From Comamonas sp. GB3 AK4-5 (GTDB taxonomy: Bacteria; Pseudomonadota; Gammaproteobacteria; Burkholderiales; Burkholderiaceae_C), in NCBI RefSeq assembly GCF_041320665.1, contig NZ_CP166730.1, positions 2,480,001 to 2,544,000 of the forward strand: 64,000 bases of DNA, given 5' to 3'. Every line of letters begins with the position of its first letter. The stretch's first letter is position 1. Positions 17,381 through 27,387 of the stretch are shown piece after piece. Below the pieces are notes generated by a model that had not been told where the DNA came from, did no database searches, and saw only the letters and a program-made list of their open reading frames with translations. Position numbers and translations under genes: made by a program.

Positions 17381-19720
17381 ATGATTGCCCAGGAACTGGA
17401 AGTCAGCTTGCACATGGCATTCGTCGAGGCGCGGCAGCAGCGCCACGAGTTCATCACGGTTGAACACCTGCTGCTGGCCCTGCTGGACAACCCCAGCGCG
17501 GCCGAGGTGCTGCGCGCCTGTTCCGCCAGCATCGATGATCTGCGTGCGTCGCTGAGCAACTTCATCAAAGACAACACCCCCCAGGTCGCAGGCAGCGACG
17601 AGGTGGATACACAACCCACGCTGGGTTTCCAGCGTGTGATTCAGCGCGCCATCATGCACGTGCAATCCACGGGCAATGGCAAAAAAGAGGTGACGGGCGC
17701 GAATGTGCTGGTGGCCATCTTTGGCGAAAAGGATTCGCATGCCGTGTACTACCTGCACCAGCAGGGCGTCACACGCCTGGATGTGGTCAATTTCATTGCC
17801 CACGGCATCAAGAAAAGCGAGCCGCCGGAGCCCACCAAGGCCGACACGCCCATGGACGGCGAAGAAGGCATGGGCAACGAGCGCAATGAAAAGGCCTCGC
17901 CGCTGGAGCAGTACACCCTCAACCTGAACCAGGCGGCCAAGGATGGCAAGATCGATCCCTTGATCGGGCGCGACTATGAAGTCGAGCGCACCATCCAGAT
18001 CCTGTGCCGCCGCCGCAAGAACAACCCGCTGCTGGTGGGTGAGGCCGGTGTGGGCAAGACGGCCATTGCCGAAGGCCTGGCCTGGCGCATCACCGAAGGC
18101 ACGGTGCCGGAAGTGCTGCTGGAAGCCAATGTCTACTCGCTGGACATGGGCGCCTTGCTGGCAGGCACCAAATACCGTGGTGACTTCGAGCAGCGCCTCA
18201 AGGGCGTGCTCAAGTCGCTCAAGGACAAGCCCAACGCGATTTTGTTCATCGATGAAATCCACACGCTGATCGGCGCCGGCGCGGCCTCGGGCGGCACCCT
18301 GGATGCGTCCAATCTGCTCAAGCCGGCCCTGTCCAGCGGCCAGCTCAAGTGCATTGGCGCCACCACCTTCACCGAGTACCGCGGCATCTTTGAAAAAGAT
18401 GCGGCTCTGTCGCGCCGCTTCCAAAAGGTGGATGTGGTCGAGCCTACCGTGGCCGAAACCGTGGACATCTTGAAGGGCCTCAAGAGCCGCTTTGAAGAGC
18501 ACCATGGCGTCAAGTACGCCCTGGCGGCACTGCAGGCTGCGGCCGAGCTGTCGGCCAAGTACATCAACGACCGCCACCTGCCCGACAAGGCCATCGACGT
18601 GATCGATGAGGCCGGTGCTGCCCAGCGCATTCTGGCGGTGAGCAAGCGCAAAAAGACCATCAACCGCCAGGAGATCGAAGAGATCGTGGCAAAAATCGCC
18701 CGTATTCCGCCGGCCAATGTCTCCAACGACGACCGCAGCAAGCTGCAGACGCTGGAGCGAGACCTCAAGAGCGTGGTGTTCGGCCAGGATAAGGCGCTGG
18801 AAATGCTGGCCTCGGCCGTCAAGATGGCGCGCTCGGGCCTGGGCAAGCCGGAAAAGCCGATTGGCTCCTTCCTGTTCTCCGGCCCCACGGGTGTCGGCAA
18901 GACGGAAGCTGCCAAGCAGCTGGCCTACATCCTGGGCGTGGACCTGATCCGTTTCGACATGTCCGAGTACATGGAGCGCCATGCGGTCAGCCGCCTGATT
19001 GGCGCGCCACCCGGCTATGTGGGCTACGACCAGGGCGGTCTGCTGACCGAGGCCATCACCAAGAAGCCGCATTCCGTGCTGCTGCTGGATGAAATCGAAA
19101 AAGCGCACCCGGACATCTTCAACGTGCTGCTGCAGGTCATGGACCACGGCACGCTGACCGACAACAACGGGCGCAAGGCCGACTTCCGCAACGTGATCCT
19201 CATCATGACCACGAATGCGGGCGCGGAAACCATGAACAAGGCCACCATCGGCTTCACCAACCCGCGGCAGGCCGGCGACGAAATGGGCGACATCAAGCGC
19301 CTGTTTACGCCCGAATTCCGCAACCGGCTGGATGCCATCGTGGGCTTCAAGGCGCTGGACGAGCAGGTCATCCTGCGCGTGGTCGACAAGTTCCTGCTGC
19401 AGCTGGAGCAGCAACTGGCCGAGAAGAAGGTGGAAGTCACCTTCACCGACACGCTGCGCAAGCATCTGGCCAAGTCCGGTTTCGATCCGCTGATGGGCGC
19501 TCGCCCCATGCAGCGCCTGATACAGGACACCATCCGCCGCTCGCTGGCAGACGAGTTGCTGTTCGGGCGACTGGTCGATGGAGGCCGGCTGGAGGTGGAT
19601 TGGATCGCCGATGCCAACGACGGCAAGGGCGATGTCAAGCTGGACATCCAGGCGCAGCCCAAGAAGGACCGCAACAAGTCCGAACCGACCGAGCCTGAAG
19701 AGGCCACGGCGGCTGACTAA
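17381..19720 (+). CDS. clpA: ATP-dependent Clp protease ATP-binding subunit ClpA
   Basis: ClpA is the hexameric AAA+ unfoldase that feeds substrates to ClpP. The 779-residue protein has the N-domain (about 1-145), a charged linker, AAA+ module D1 with Walker [14 protein letters not shown] near 220 and module D2 with [14 protein letters not shown] near 502. The ClpP-docking loop is present as ATIGFTNP near 621 (IGF in place of IGL), so it should work with ClpP, which is not in this window. An AAAGGAG ribosome site sits just upstream. It pairs with the adaptor gene clpS as in most proteobacteria and is followed by a terminator. Confidence 0.97.
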   Translation: MIAQELEVSLHMAFVEARQQRHEFITVEHLLLALLDNPSAAEVLRACSASIDDLRASLSNFIKDNTPQVAGSDEVDTQPTLGFQRVIQRAIMHVQSTGNGKKEVTGANVLVAIFGEKDSHAVYYLHQQGVTRLDVVNFIAHGIKKSEPPEPTKADTPMDGEEGMGNERNEKASPLEQYTLNLNQAAKDGKIDPLIGRDYEVERTIQILCRRRKNNPLLVGEAGVGKTAIAEGLAWRITEGTVPEVLLEANVYSLDMGALLAGTKYRGDFEQRLKGVLKSLKDKPNAILFIDEIHTLIGAGAASGGTLDASNLLKPALSSGQLKCIGATTFTEYRGIFEKDAALSRRFQKVDVVEPTVAETVDILKGLKSRFEEHHGVKYALAALQAAAELSAKYINDRHLPDKAIDVIDEAGAAQRILAVSKRKKTINRQEIEEIVAKIARIPPANVSNDDRSKLQTLERDLKSVVFGQDKALEMLASAVKMARSGLGKPEKPIGSFLFSGPTGVGKTEAAKQLAYILGVDLIRFDMSEYMERHAVSRLIGAPPGYVGYDQGGLLTEAITKKPHSVLLLDEIEKAHPDIFNVLLQVMDHGTLTDNNGRKADFRNVILIMTTNAGAETMNKATIGFTNPRQAGDEMGDIKRLFTPEFRNRLDAIVGFKALDEQVILRVVDKFLLQLEQQLAEKKVEVTFTDTLRKHLAKSGFDPLMGARPMQRLIQDTIRRSLADELLFGRLVDGGRLEVDWIADANDGKGDVKLDIQAQPKKDRNKSEPTEPEEATAAD

Positions 19721-19774
19721 AGTCAGAAGGAAAAACGGCACCCAAGCAGACAGCCAATGCTTGGGGTGCTATCA

Positions 19775-19802
19775 AACCGGCAGCAACCCTGCCGGTTTTT
19801 TT
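19775..19802 (+). terminator. Rho-independent terminator after clpA
   Basis: AACCGGCAG/CTGCCGGTT form a 9-bp stem with a 5-base loop, followed by a run of T. A second upstream stem (CCCAAGCA/TGCTTGGG) adds to the structure. Confidence 0.85.
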
Positions 19803-19899
19803 ATGTGCTCCTTGCCCGTCGCCGCAGCGGGTCAACCCGCGCCGTGCCGTATTTGTCTGCATACTTGCGGCTGGTGCGCATGGCCATGCGCCGCGCCAC

Positions 19900-21384
19900 A
19901 TGGCCGAAACGATTTTGCTGGGAGATTTTGTGGACTGGATTGCCTCGCAACTGACGCAGCACACCCTGATGCTGGCCCTGTCCCTCATCTGGTCGGCCTA
20001 TGTGGTGGTGGTGGGCATCTGGATCTTGCTGCAGCGCCGTGCGCCGGTGGCCACGCTCAGTTGGTTGCTCTCCATGGCCGTGATCCCGGTGGTGGGCATT
20101 GGCGTGTACTACTTTCTGGGGCCCCGGCGGCTGAAGCGCCAGCGGCTGCGGCGTTTGCGCAGCCGGCGCAAATCGCGCATGCGCAGCAGCGTGGCCCGCC
20201 TGCGCGAGAAAGTGCCAGAGGCACCGGAAAGCCTCAAGCAAGTGGTCAAGCTGGTCACATCCAGCACCCATTTCCCGATCAGCACGGCCGAGGAGGTGGA
20301 GCTGCTGGTAGGGGGCGCGGCCACCTTTGACAGCATCATGGCGGCGGTGCGCGGCGCAAAGCACCATGTGCACCTGGAGTACTACATCTTCGAGCCCGAC
20401 CAGACGGGCCAGGCCCTGCTGGACCTGCTGGCCGAAAAAGCCCGCGCCGGCATTCAGGTGCGGCTGCTGGTGGATGCGCTGGGCTCCAAGCGCCTGGGCC
20501 GCCGGCATTTCGCCGCGCTCGAGGCTGCAGGGGCGGAATTCGCGTTATTTCACCCCACCAAGCTGGGGCGGCGCGCGCGGCCGGTGACCAACTTTCGCAC
20601 CCACCGCAAGATCGTGGTGATCGATGGGCGCATAGGCTATACGGGCGGGGTCAACATCACCGATGCCGAGGACCGCCGCATCCATGCCGATGCCTACCAC
20701 GACGCGCATGTGCGTCTGGAAGGCTCGGTGGTCAACTGGCTGCAGACGGTGTTTCTGGAAGACTGGGCCTACGCCCTGGACTACAAGCACAAGACCGAGC
20801 CCGGCGATTACGACGCCTTGCTGCCCGATCTGCCCGAGGGCTCCCAGGTGGTGCAGGTCATGGCCTCGGGGCCGGACAGCGATATGGAAGCGATCCACCG
20901 CGTTCATGTGTACGCCATCAATGCGGCCACGAAACGGGTGTGGCTGACCACGCCGTATTTTGTGCCCACCGAGCCCAGCATGCTGGCCCTGACCAATGCC
21001 GCGTTGCGCGGCGTGGATGTCTGCCTGCTGGTGCCTGAAAAGTCGGATTCGCGCCTGGTGACGGCTGCAGCGCGCTCCTATTTCGATGAGCTGATCAACT
21101 GCGGCGTCAAGGTCTTTGAATACCAGGCCAGCATGCTGCACTCCAAGACCATGGTGGTGGACGAGCACTTGGGCATCATAGGCACGGCCAATTTCGACAA
21201 CCGCAGCTTTCGCCTCAATTATGAAGTCTGTGTCGTGACTTACGGCGAGCACTTCAATGCCAAGTTGGCGAGCCAGTTTGTTGAAGACCTCAAGCTCGCA
21301 CGCCGCGTGGGCTATGCCCGACCGCAGTCTTTCTGGCAGCGCTTGTTTGACTCGGCAGCGCGCTTGTGTTCCCCTCTGTTATAG
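19900..21384 (+). CDS. cls: Cardiolipin synthase (phospholipase D family)
   Basis: This inner-membrane enzyme makes cardiolipin from phosphatidylglycerol. The 494-residue protein starts with two membrane segments (about residues 20-40 and 45-66), then holds two phospholipase-D HxKxxxxD active sites: HRKIVVIDG near residue 235 and HSKTMVVDE near 414, each followed by a G-T/G-N motif (GYTGGVNI, GTANFDNRS). This is the layout of bacterial ClsA-type synthases. A basic stretch (RLKRQRLRRLRSRRK) follows the second membrane segment on the cytoplasmic side. The gene stands alone between the clpA terminator and a 3'-end hairpin repeat. Confidence 0.95.
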   Translation: MAETILLGDFVDWIASQLTQHTLMLALSLIWSAYVVVVGIWILLQRRAPVATLSWLLSMAVIPVVGIGVYYFLGPRRLKRQRLRRLRSRRKSRMRSSVARLREKVPEAPESLKQVVKLVTSSTHFPISTAEEVELLVGGAATFDSIMAAVRGAKHHVHLEYYIFEPDQTGQALLDLLAEKARAGIQVRLLVDALGSKRLGRRHFAALEAAGAEFALFHPTKLGRRARPVTNFRTHRKIVVIDGRIGYTGGVNITDAEDRRIHADAYHDAHVRLEGSVVNWLQTVFLEDWAYALDYKHKTEPGDYDALLPDLPEGSQVVQVMASGPDSDMEAIHRVHVYAINAATKRVWLTTPYFVPTEPSMLALTNAALRGVDVCLLVPEKSDSRLVTAAARSYFDELINCGVKVFEYQASMLHSKTMVVDEHLGIIGTANFDNRSFRLNYEVCVVTYGEHFNAKLASQFVEDLKLARRVGYARPQSFWQRLFDSAARLCSPLL

Positions 21385-21388
21385 GACA

Positions 21389-21496
21389 CCCCCCTGAGTC
21401 GCCTGCGGCGCCTTCCCCCCGCTCTTCGCTCGCTGCGCTCGCGGGCAGGGGGACGACACCGGCGCTGCGGGGCGGCCCTTGCGCGGTGTCCTTGGC
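21389..21496 (+). repeat. 3'-end hairpin repeat, copy 2 (after cls)
   Basis: Same family as 4918. It begins 4 bp after the cls stop codon. The distal stem is GACACC/GGTGTC around the conserved loop, and the variable hairpin is GCTCTTCGCTCGC-type. Confidence 0.85.
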
Positions 21497-21548
21497 TTGT
21501 GCCGCGCCAGTTTTGTGGGCGGTGCGTCTGGCTTCGCTTCCTTGACTT

Positions 21549-21588
21549 TTCTCCCTCGCCCGCTTGCGGGAGAGGGCAGGGGTGAGGG
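21549..21588. repeat. CTCCCTCGCCCGC...GGGTGAGGG intergenic repeat, copy 1
   Basis: A short repeat (TTCTCCCTCGCCCGCTTGCG, then GGAGAGGGCAGGGGTGAGGG) occurs here and almost unchanged at 38031-38070. It contains a CCCGCTTGCGGG palindrome. Similar elements are common between genes in GC-rich proteobacteria. Both copies lie close to a copy of the 3'-end hairpin repeat. Confidence 0.65.
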
Positions 21589-21677
21589 CTTCTCCGCAAA
21601 GCGCAGCATGCCAGCCCATCATGTTTTGTGCTGAACGCGTGCGGGTAGGGGGCGCCACTTGCGGGCATACTCCCGCC

Positions 21678-23132
21678 ATGGCCGATTCCGCATCTTTTAC
21701 CTTTCTCTGGCACGACTACGAGACCTTCGGTGTCAATCCCCGCTACGACCGACCAGCGCAGTTCGCCGCGATTCGCACCGATATGGAGCTCAACGAAGTC
21801 GGCGAGCCGCTGATGCTCTACTGCCAGCCCGCTCCCGACTACCTGCCCAGCCCCGAGGCCTGTTTGATCACCGGCATCACGCCCCAGCAATGCCTGGAAG
21901 AGGGCGTTCCCGAGGTGGAATTCGCCAGCCGCATCGAGGCCGCGTTCAGCCAACCTGGCACCGTGGGCGTGGGCTACAACACCATCCGTTTTGACGACGA
22001 GGTGACGCGCTTTCTGTTCTGGCGCAATCTGATCGACCCCTATGCCCGTGAATGGCAGAACGACTGCAGCCGCTGGGACTTGCTGGATGTGGTGCGCATG
22101 GTCTACGCCCTGCGCCCGGATGGCATCCAGTGGCCGAAAAAGGAAGACGGCAGCCCCAGCTTCAAGCTGGAAGACCTGGCCCGGGCCAACGGCCTGGCGC
22201 ATGCGCAGGCCCACGATGCGCTCAGCGATGTGCGCGCCACGATTGCGCTGGCCAGACTCATCAAGCAAAAACAGCCCAAGCTGTTTGAATTCGCCTTTGC
22301 CCTGCGCAAAAAAGACCGCGTGCTGCATGAAATGGGCCTGCCCGCCGTGCAGGCCGACGCCAGGCCGTTTTTGCATGTCAGCGGCATGATTCCTCCGGCA
22401 CGTGGCTGCATTGCCATGATGTGGCCGCTGGCCCAGCATCCGACCAACAAGAACGAGGTGATCTGCTGGGACCTGAACGCCGACCCCTCCGAGTTGGCGA
22501 GTCTGGATGCCGAGCAACTGCGCTTGCGCATGTTCACCCGCCAGGCCGAGCTGCCCGAAGGTGTGCAGCGCCTGCCCATCAAGAGCATCCACATCAACAA
22601 ATCGCCCATGGTGGTGCGCAACCTCAAAACCCTCTCACCCGAGATGGCTGCGCAATGGGGCCTGGACATGGAGCAGTGCATACAGCACGCCGTGCAGGCG
22701 CGTGCGCTGCCGGATATGAGCGCGCTGTGGAAGCGGGTCTACCAACGCCAGGATGGCCAAGGCCCGCAGGATGTGGACCAGGATTTGTACAACGGCTTTG
22801 TCGGCCCCAATGACCGCCGCCACCTCAACCAGCTGCGCAGCCAGAACCCCCAGGAGCTGGCCATGAACCGCATGGGCTTTGACGACGCGCGTCTGCCCGA
22901 GCTGGTGTTCCGCTGGCGTGCGCGCAACTGGCCGCACACCCTGAACCCGCAGGAGCAGGAGCGCTGGCAGCAACTGCGCGCGGCCTTCCTGATCGAAGGC
23001 CAAAGCGGGGCCCGCACCGCCGAGCAAATGTTTGCCGAGATCGACACCCTGTCCGAAACGGCCAATGAGCAGGGCGAGGAAATCCTGGGCATGCTCTACG
23101 ACTACGCGGAAAGCATTGTTCCGGAAATGTGA
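21678..23132 (+). CDS. sbcB: Exodeoxyribonuclease I
   Basis: SbcB degrades single-stranded DNA 3' to 5' and acts in recombination and mismatch repair. The start at 21678 gives 484 residues, close to the 475 of E. coli; an upstream extension of the frame reads through repeat DNA and is rejected. The DEDDh exonuclease core begins FLWHDYETFGV with D13 and E15. GYNTIRFDDEVTRFLFWRN near 97 and AQAHDALSDVRATIAL near 177 supply the remaining catalytic residues. The C-terminal half (SH3-like and helical domains) includes YNGFVGPNDRRHLNQLR. It lies between two 3'-end hairpin repeats. Confidence 0.95.
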   Translation: MADSASFTFLWHDYETFGVNPRYDRPAQFAAIRTDMELNEVGEPLMLYCQPAPDYLPSPEACLITGITPQQCLEEGVPEVEFASRIEAAFSQPGTVGVGYNTIRFDDEVTRFLFWRNLIDPYAREWQNDCSRWDLLDVVRMVYALRPDGIQWPKKEDGSPSFKLEDLARANGLAHAQAHDALSDVRATIALARLIKQKQPKLFEFAFALRKKDRVLHEMGLPAVQADARPFLHVSGMIPPARGCIAMMWPLAQHPTNKNEVICWDLNADPSELASLDAEQLRLRMFTRQAELPEGVQRLPIKSIHINKSPMVVRNLKTLSPEMAAQWGLDMEQCIQHAVQARALPDMSALWKRVYQRQDGQGPQDVDQDLYNGFVGPNDRRHLNQLRSQNPQELAMNRMGFDDARLPELVFRWRARNWPHTLNPQEQERWQQLRAAFLIEGQSGARTAEQMFAEIDTLSETANEQGEEILGMLYDYAESIVPEM

Positions 23133-23133
23133 T

Positions 23134-23212
23134 CCCCCCTGAGTCCCCTTTGGCGCCTTCCCCCCAGGGGGACGACACCAGCGCGGCGGGGCGGCCCTTG
23201 CGCGGTGTTTCT
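23134..23212 (+). repeat. 3'-end hairpin repeat, copy 3 (after sbcB)
   Basis: Same family as 4918, starting 1 bp after the sbcB stop. The variable hairpin is minimal (CCCCCCAGGGGG). The distal stem is GACACC/GGTGTT. It lies between the convergent genes sbcB and the SpmA/B-type gene. Confidence 0.85.
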
Positions 23213-23304
23213 GAGTAGGGTTCCGCCAGTTTTAGACGGCGTGGGCAGCGTGCTGCGCTATGGGATGGCCAAGCTTCTGCGGACAGGTGCTGCGGACAAG
23301 GCGC

Positions 23305-24534
23305 TCAGCCGAAGAACTGGTAACACACGACGATGGCTGCCACCACGCCGGCCAGCTCGGCCACCAGGGCGCAGGGCACGGCATGGCGGGCGCGCTGTAT
23401 GCCGACGGCGCCAAAGTACACGGCCAGCACATAGAAGGTGGTCTCGGTGCTGCCCTGTATGGTGGCCGCGGTCAGGGCGGCAAAGCTGTCCACGCCCTGG
23501 CTTTGCATGGTTTCGATCAGCATGGCGCGCGCCGCGCTGCCGGAAAAAGGTTTGACCAGGGCCGTGGGCAGGGCGTCCACAAAGCGCGTGTCCACGCCCA
23601 GCAGATCCACGCACCAGCGTATGCCATCCAGTGCATAGCCCAGCGCCCCCGAGGCGCGAAAAACGCCCACGGCGCACAGCATGGCCACCAGATAGGGCAG
23701 CAAGCCCTTGGCCACGTCAAAGCCTTCCTTGGCGCCGGCGATAAAGCTGTCGTACACGGCCACCTTTTTCCAGGCGCCCAGGCAGACAAACAGCAAGATC
23801 AATGCAAACAGCGTCAGATTGCCCAGCAGGGCCGAGAGGCTGGCCAGGGCTGCTGCGCTGAGTGTGGACAGCAAGGCCATAAAGCCGGCCAGGCCCAATG
23901 CCATGGGCAGCAGATAGGCCAGCACCACGGGGCTGAACAAGGGCAGGCGCTGAACCAGGGCCACGGCCAGCAGGCCCACCAGCGTGGAGCAGGAAGTGGC
24001 CAGCAAAATGGGCAAGAACACCAAGGTGGGGTCGGGCGCGCCTTGCTGCATGCGGTACATGAAGATGGTCACCGGCAGCAAGGTCAGCGACGAGGCGTTG
24101 AGCACCAGAAACAGAATCTGCGCATTGCTGGCGGTATCGGGGTGGGGGTTGAGTGTCTGCAGCTCCTTCATGGCCTTGAGGCCCATGGGCGTGGCTGCGT
24201 TGTCCAGCCCCAGGCCATTGGCGGCAAAGTTCAGCGTGATCAGCCCCAGCGCCGGGTGGCCGCGCGGCACCTCGGGCATCAGCCGGGCAAACAGGGGGCC
24301 CAACATCTTGGCCAGCCACTGCACCACGCCGGCCTCCTCGGCAATGCGCAAAAAACCCAGCCACAGCGTCAGCGTGCCGAACAGCAACACCATCACCTCG
24401 ACCGACAGCCTGGCCATGGCAAACAGGGCCTGCACCATGCCGGCAAACACCTGGGGCTGGCCTCCCAGCAGCCACTGTGCAGCGGCGGCCAAGGCCGCAA
24501 TGACAAAAAAGCCCAGCCACAGGGCGTTGAGCAT
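23305..24534 (-). CDS. SpmA-SpmB-type fused nucleoside-recognition-domain membrane protein
   Basis: A 409-residue polytopic inner-membrane protein with two homologous halves. The N-terminal half (about 1-190) resembles spore maturation protein A, with the Gate motif segment LNFAANGLGLDNAATPMG near 100. The C-terminal half (about 215-409) resembles spore maturation protein B, with PFSGSAARAMLIETM near 330 and TAATIQGSTETTFYVLAVYFG near 355. In Bacillus these are separate genes needed for spore core dehydration; fused versions are widespread in non-sporulating proteobacteria, where the role is unclear. It is divergent from the GGDEF-EAL gene at 24636 and convergent with sbcB. Confidence 0.88.
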   Translation of the reverse strand: MLNALWLGFFVIAALAAAAQWLLGGQPQVFAGMVQALFAMARLSVEVMVLLFGTLTLWLGFLRIAEEAGVVQWLAKMLGPLFARLMPEVPRGHPALGLITLNFAANGLGLDNAATPMGLKAMKELQTLNPHPDTASNAQILFLVLNASSLTLLPVTIFMYRMQQGAPDPTLVFLPILLATSCSTLVGLLAVALVQRLPLFSPVVLAYLLPMALGLAGFMALLSTLSAAALASLSALLGNLTLFALILLFVCLGAWKKVAVYDSFIAGAKEGFDVAKGLLPYLVAMLCAVGVFRASGALGYALDGIRWCVDLLGVDTRFVDALPTALVKPFSGSAARAMLIETMQSQGVDSFAALTAATIQGSTETTFYVLAVYFGAVGIQRARHAVPCALVAELAGVVAAIVVCYQFFG

Positions 24535-24635
24535 GGGGAGTCTCCCGACAGCAAATGAGCCTGTATTGTCGCGTCCTCAGAGCGTGTCTACGCGCTCTGC
24601 CAAGCTCGCCTGGCGTCACTGACTTGTAACAAGCC

Positions 24636-27125
24636 TTGCGCACAATCGCCGGCACGCAGCTTGCGGTTTGTCGTACCTCCATCTTGACCTCTGTTTCCTC
24701 TTCTTTTCCCGCGGATGTTCGTCCGGGGGTATGGCGCCTGCGGGCGCTGCGTGCGCTGGCTGCGGTGTCGGGCTGGTCGCTGTTGCGCTGGGCGCCCCCC
24801 ATTCTGGTGATGACCACGCTGGTGTTGGCCTGGTGGTTGACCGCCTTGCGGCTGCAAGCCCAGGAGCGGCAGCTGATGGACAACGCCCAGACGCAGCAGG
24901 CCGGGCTGGCCGCCATGGTCCATGAGAGCCTGATGCAGGCCATCGAAAAAGGCCATTTGATGGCATTGGCTGCGGCCGAAGCACTGGACGAGGACCCCGA
25001 GGGCGTGGCCCGCACCCGCCGCCGTCTGTTGGCCATGCAGGCCGCTGACCGCACCTTTGTGCGCTATGCCGTGCTGGACGGGCAGATGGAGCTGGTCTCC
25101 AGCTCTGCCGCGCCGGCCGATATGGCCGCCCAGCAACGCCTGCTGCAAGCCCTGCGGCCCCGCCTGGCCCAGGCGCCGCTGGCTTCGCGCCAAGCGCTGG
25201 TGGTTTTGTCTACCGAGGACTCCAGCCAGGCCTGGCAGGTGCCGCTGCTGCTGCCCATCCCGGCTTATGCGCTGGCCCAGTTGGGGGCGGCAGAGCAGCT
25301 CGTGCCTGCATCCGAGGGCTATTTGTTGCTGACCCTGGACATGGCTTACTTTCTGGAGCTGTACCGGGATGTGGATCTGCGCCGGGGCAGCAGCATCCAT
25401 CTATTGGGCAGCGACGGCACGGTGCTGGTGGAAATGCAGGGCGACAGCCTGACGCCATCCCCATCCACAAGGCGTTTGCCCGAGCTGGCGCAGTACCGGG
25501 CCGACAAAGGCTACCAGCAGCTGCGCCTGGCAGACCAGGAGCTGCACCTGGCCAGCTGGCGCCGCAGCGTGGGCATGCCCATTACCGTGGTGGTCAGCCA
25601 GGCACTGCAGGAGCTGCGCGCCGAATACCGGGGCAACAGCCAGCGGGTATGGGGCTTGCTGAGCGTGATGACGGCGATCACCGTGCTCGCTGCCCTGGCC
25701 CTGACCCGGGCGCTGGGGCGTCAGCACAGCCTGTTCCAGGCGCTGGAAGCCGTGCATGGCCAGAACCAGACCTTGATTGGCCAGCTGGAGCAGGAAAAGA
25801 CCCGGGCCCTTGAGCTGGCCGCCTGCGACCACCTGACCGGTCTGCACAACCGCCGCATGTTCAATGAGCTGGTGGCCAGCCATCTGGCCTTGGCACGGCG
25901 CAGCCCCAAGCACTATGCGCTGCTGTATCTGGACCTGGACCGTTTCAAGCACATCAACGACACCTTGGGCCACCATGTGGGCGACCAGTTGCTGCAGGCC
26001 GTGGCCCAGCGCCTGCGCACCCAGGTGCGGGGCAGCGACATCGTCGGGCGCATGGGGGGTGATGAATTCGCGCTGCTGGCGACGGCCATGGAGCAGATGA
26101 CGGACATGGAGCCCCTGGCCGTCAAATTGCTGGACTGTTTGAGCCAGCCCTATGACATCGTCGAAGGTGGTACCACCCACCGGCTGCAGGTCAGCCCCAG
26201 CATGGGGATTGCCTTTTTCCCGCGCGACGGGCATGACGTGGACAGCCTGTGTCGCCATGCAGATGCCGCCATGTACGCCTCCAAGCGGGCAGGGCGCGGG
26301 CGCTACACCTACTATGACACGGGGCTCAACCCCTCGGACGGGCGCAGCTGGCAGCTGGAATGCGAGCTGGCCCAGGCCATTGCCGACAACCAACTGGTGC
26401 TGCATTTCCAGCCCAAGGTGCGGCTGGACGACTGCCGCATCGAAGGCTTCGAGGCCCTGGTGCGCTGGCAGCACCCACGGTTCGGCTTGGTCTACCCCGG
26501 CGACTTCATCGGGCTGGCCGAGAAAAACGGCCTCATCGTCGAGCTGGGTGACTGGGTCATCCGCGCCTGCTGCCAGCAGGCGGCTGCCTGGCGCATGCAG
26601 GGTCTGGACATGGTGCCCATTGCCTTCAATGTCTCGCCGCTGCAGCTGCGCGATGCGGCCTTTCCCACGCGCATGGCCACCTATTTGATGGAATACGGCG
26701 TGCGCGCCAGCGACCTGGAGGTGGAGATCACCGAGAGCTGCCTGGTCGAGCCCGTGGACCTGGCGGTGCGCGTGCTGAGCCAGCTCGAAGGCATGGGCAT
26801 GCGCATCGGCCTGGACGATTTCGGCACCGGCTTTTCCAGCCTGAGCCAGATTCGCAACCTGCCCATAGACACCATCAAGCTGGACCGCTCCTTTGTGGAT
26901 GACATCCGCTCCAGCCCCGAAGCCGGGGTGCTGGTGACTTCCATCATCACCTTGGCGCACAACCTGAAGATGCGCGTGGTGGCCGAAGGCGTGGAGCTGC
27001 GCGACCAACTGGTCTATCTCAAGACCGCAGGCTGTGATGTGGCCCAGGGCTATATCCTGAGCCGGCCCGTGCCGGCCGATGAGGCCCAGCGTCTGCTGCG
27101 CCGAGGGGTGCTGGAGCCGGCATGA
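24636..27125 (+). CDS. Membrane GGDEF-EAL cyclic-di-GMP signalling protein
   Basis: An 829-residue protein likely to make and/or break cyclic-di-GMP in response to a periplasmic signal. One membrane segment lies near residues 50-70 (PPILVMTTLVLAWWLTAL), a periplasmic Cache-like sensor at about 75-335, and a second membrane segment at about 338-361. The GGDEF domain follows, with intact GGDEF near 474 and an RGSD inhibitory-site motif five residues before it. The EAL domain starts near 580 (EGFEALVRWQHP near 604) and keeps ITESCLVEP and LDDFGTGFSSLS. The start is uncertain: TTG at 24636 is the first option after an in-frame stop, and no ATG precedes the first membrane segment. Confidence 0.88.
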   Translation: MRTIAGTQLAVCRTSILTSVSSSFPADVRPGVWRLRALRALAAVSGWSLLRWAPPILVMTTLVLAWWLTALRLQAQERQLMDNAQTQQAGLAAMVHESLMQAIEKGHLMALAAAEALDEDPEGVARTRRRLLAMQAADRTFVRYAVLDGQMELVSSSAAPADMAAQQRLLQALRPRLAQAPLASRQALVVLSTEDSSQAWQVPLLLPIPAYALAQLGAAEQLVPASEGYLLLTLDMAYFLELYRDVDLRRGSSIHLLGSDGTVLVEMQGDSLTPSPSTRRLPELAQYRADKGYQQLRLADQELHLASWRRSVGMPITVVVSQALQELRAEYRGNSQRVWGLLSVMTAITVLAALALTRALGRQHSLFQALEAVHGQNQTLIGQLEQEKTRALELAACDHLTGLHNRRMFNELVASHLALARRSPKHYALLYLDLDRFKHINDTLGHHVGDQLLQAVAQRLRTQVRGSDIVGRMGGDEFALLATAMEQMTDMEPLAVKLLDCLSQPYDIVEGGTTHRLQVSPSMGIAFFPRDGHDVDSLCRHADAAMYASKRAGRGRYTYYDTGLNPSDGRSWQLECELAQAIADNQLVLHFQPKVRLDDCRIEGFEALVRWQHPRFGLVYPGDFIGLAEKNGLIVELGDWVIRACCQQAAAWRMQGLDMVPIAFNVSPLQLRDAAFPTRMATYLMEYGVRASDLEVEITESCLVEPVDLAVRVLSQLEGMGMRIGLDDFGTGFSSLSQIRNLPIDTIKLDRSFVDDIRSSPEAGVLVTSIITLAHNLKMRVVAEGVELRDQLVYLKTAGCDVAQGYILSRPVPADEAQRLLRRGVLEPA

Positions 27126-27387
27126 GGCGGTGCGCGCCGCGGTGTTCGCTTCATTTGCTATGTTTCAAGAAGCGATCAATGCCCGTTGGTATTGCTCATC
27201 TGGCATGAATGCGGCATAAAAACGCGCTTGGAATTTCCTGGCGCCGCTGTGGAGCGCTGCTGCGGTTTCGCGCAGCGCACTGCGTGCAGGTGTATAAAGT
27301 CGGCTGCATATTTCACAAGGCGCGTCCATGGATTTCCTGGCCGCGCCTTTGTTGTTCCCTTCACCCCGACACAAAGGAATCGCACCC

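Noticed and set aside
17282..19741. An 819-codon minus-strand open frame opposite clpA
   Set aside because: Antisense shadow of clpA; no ribosome site and no domain.
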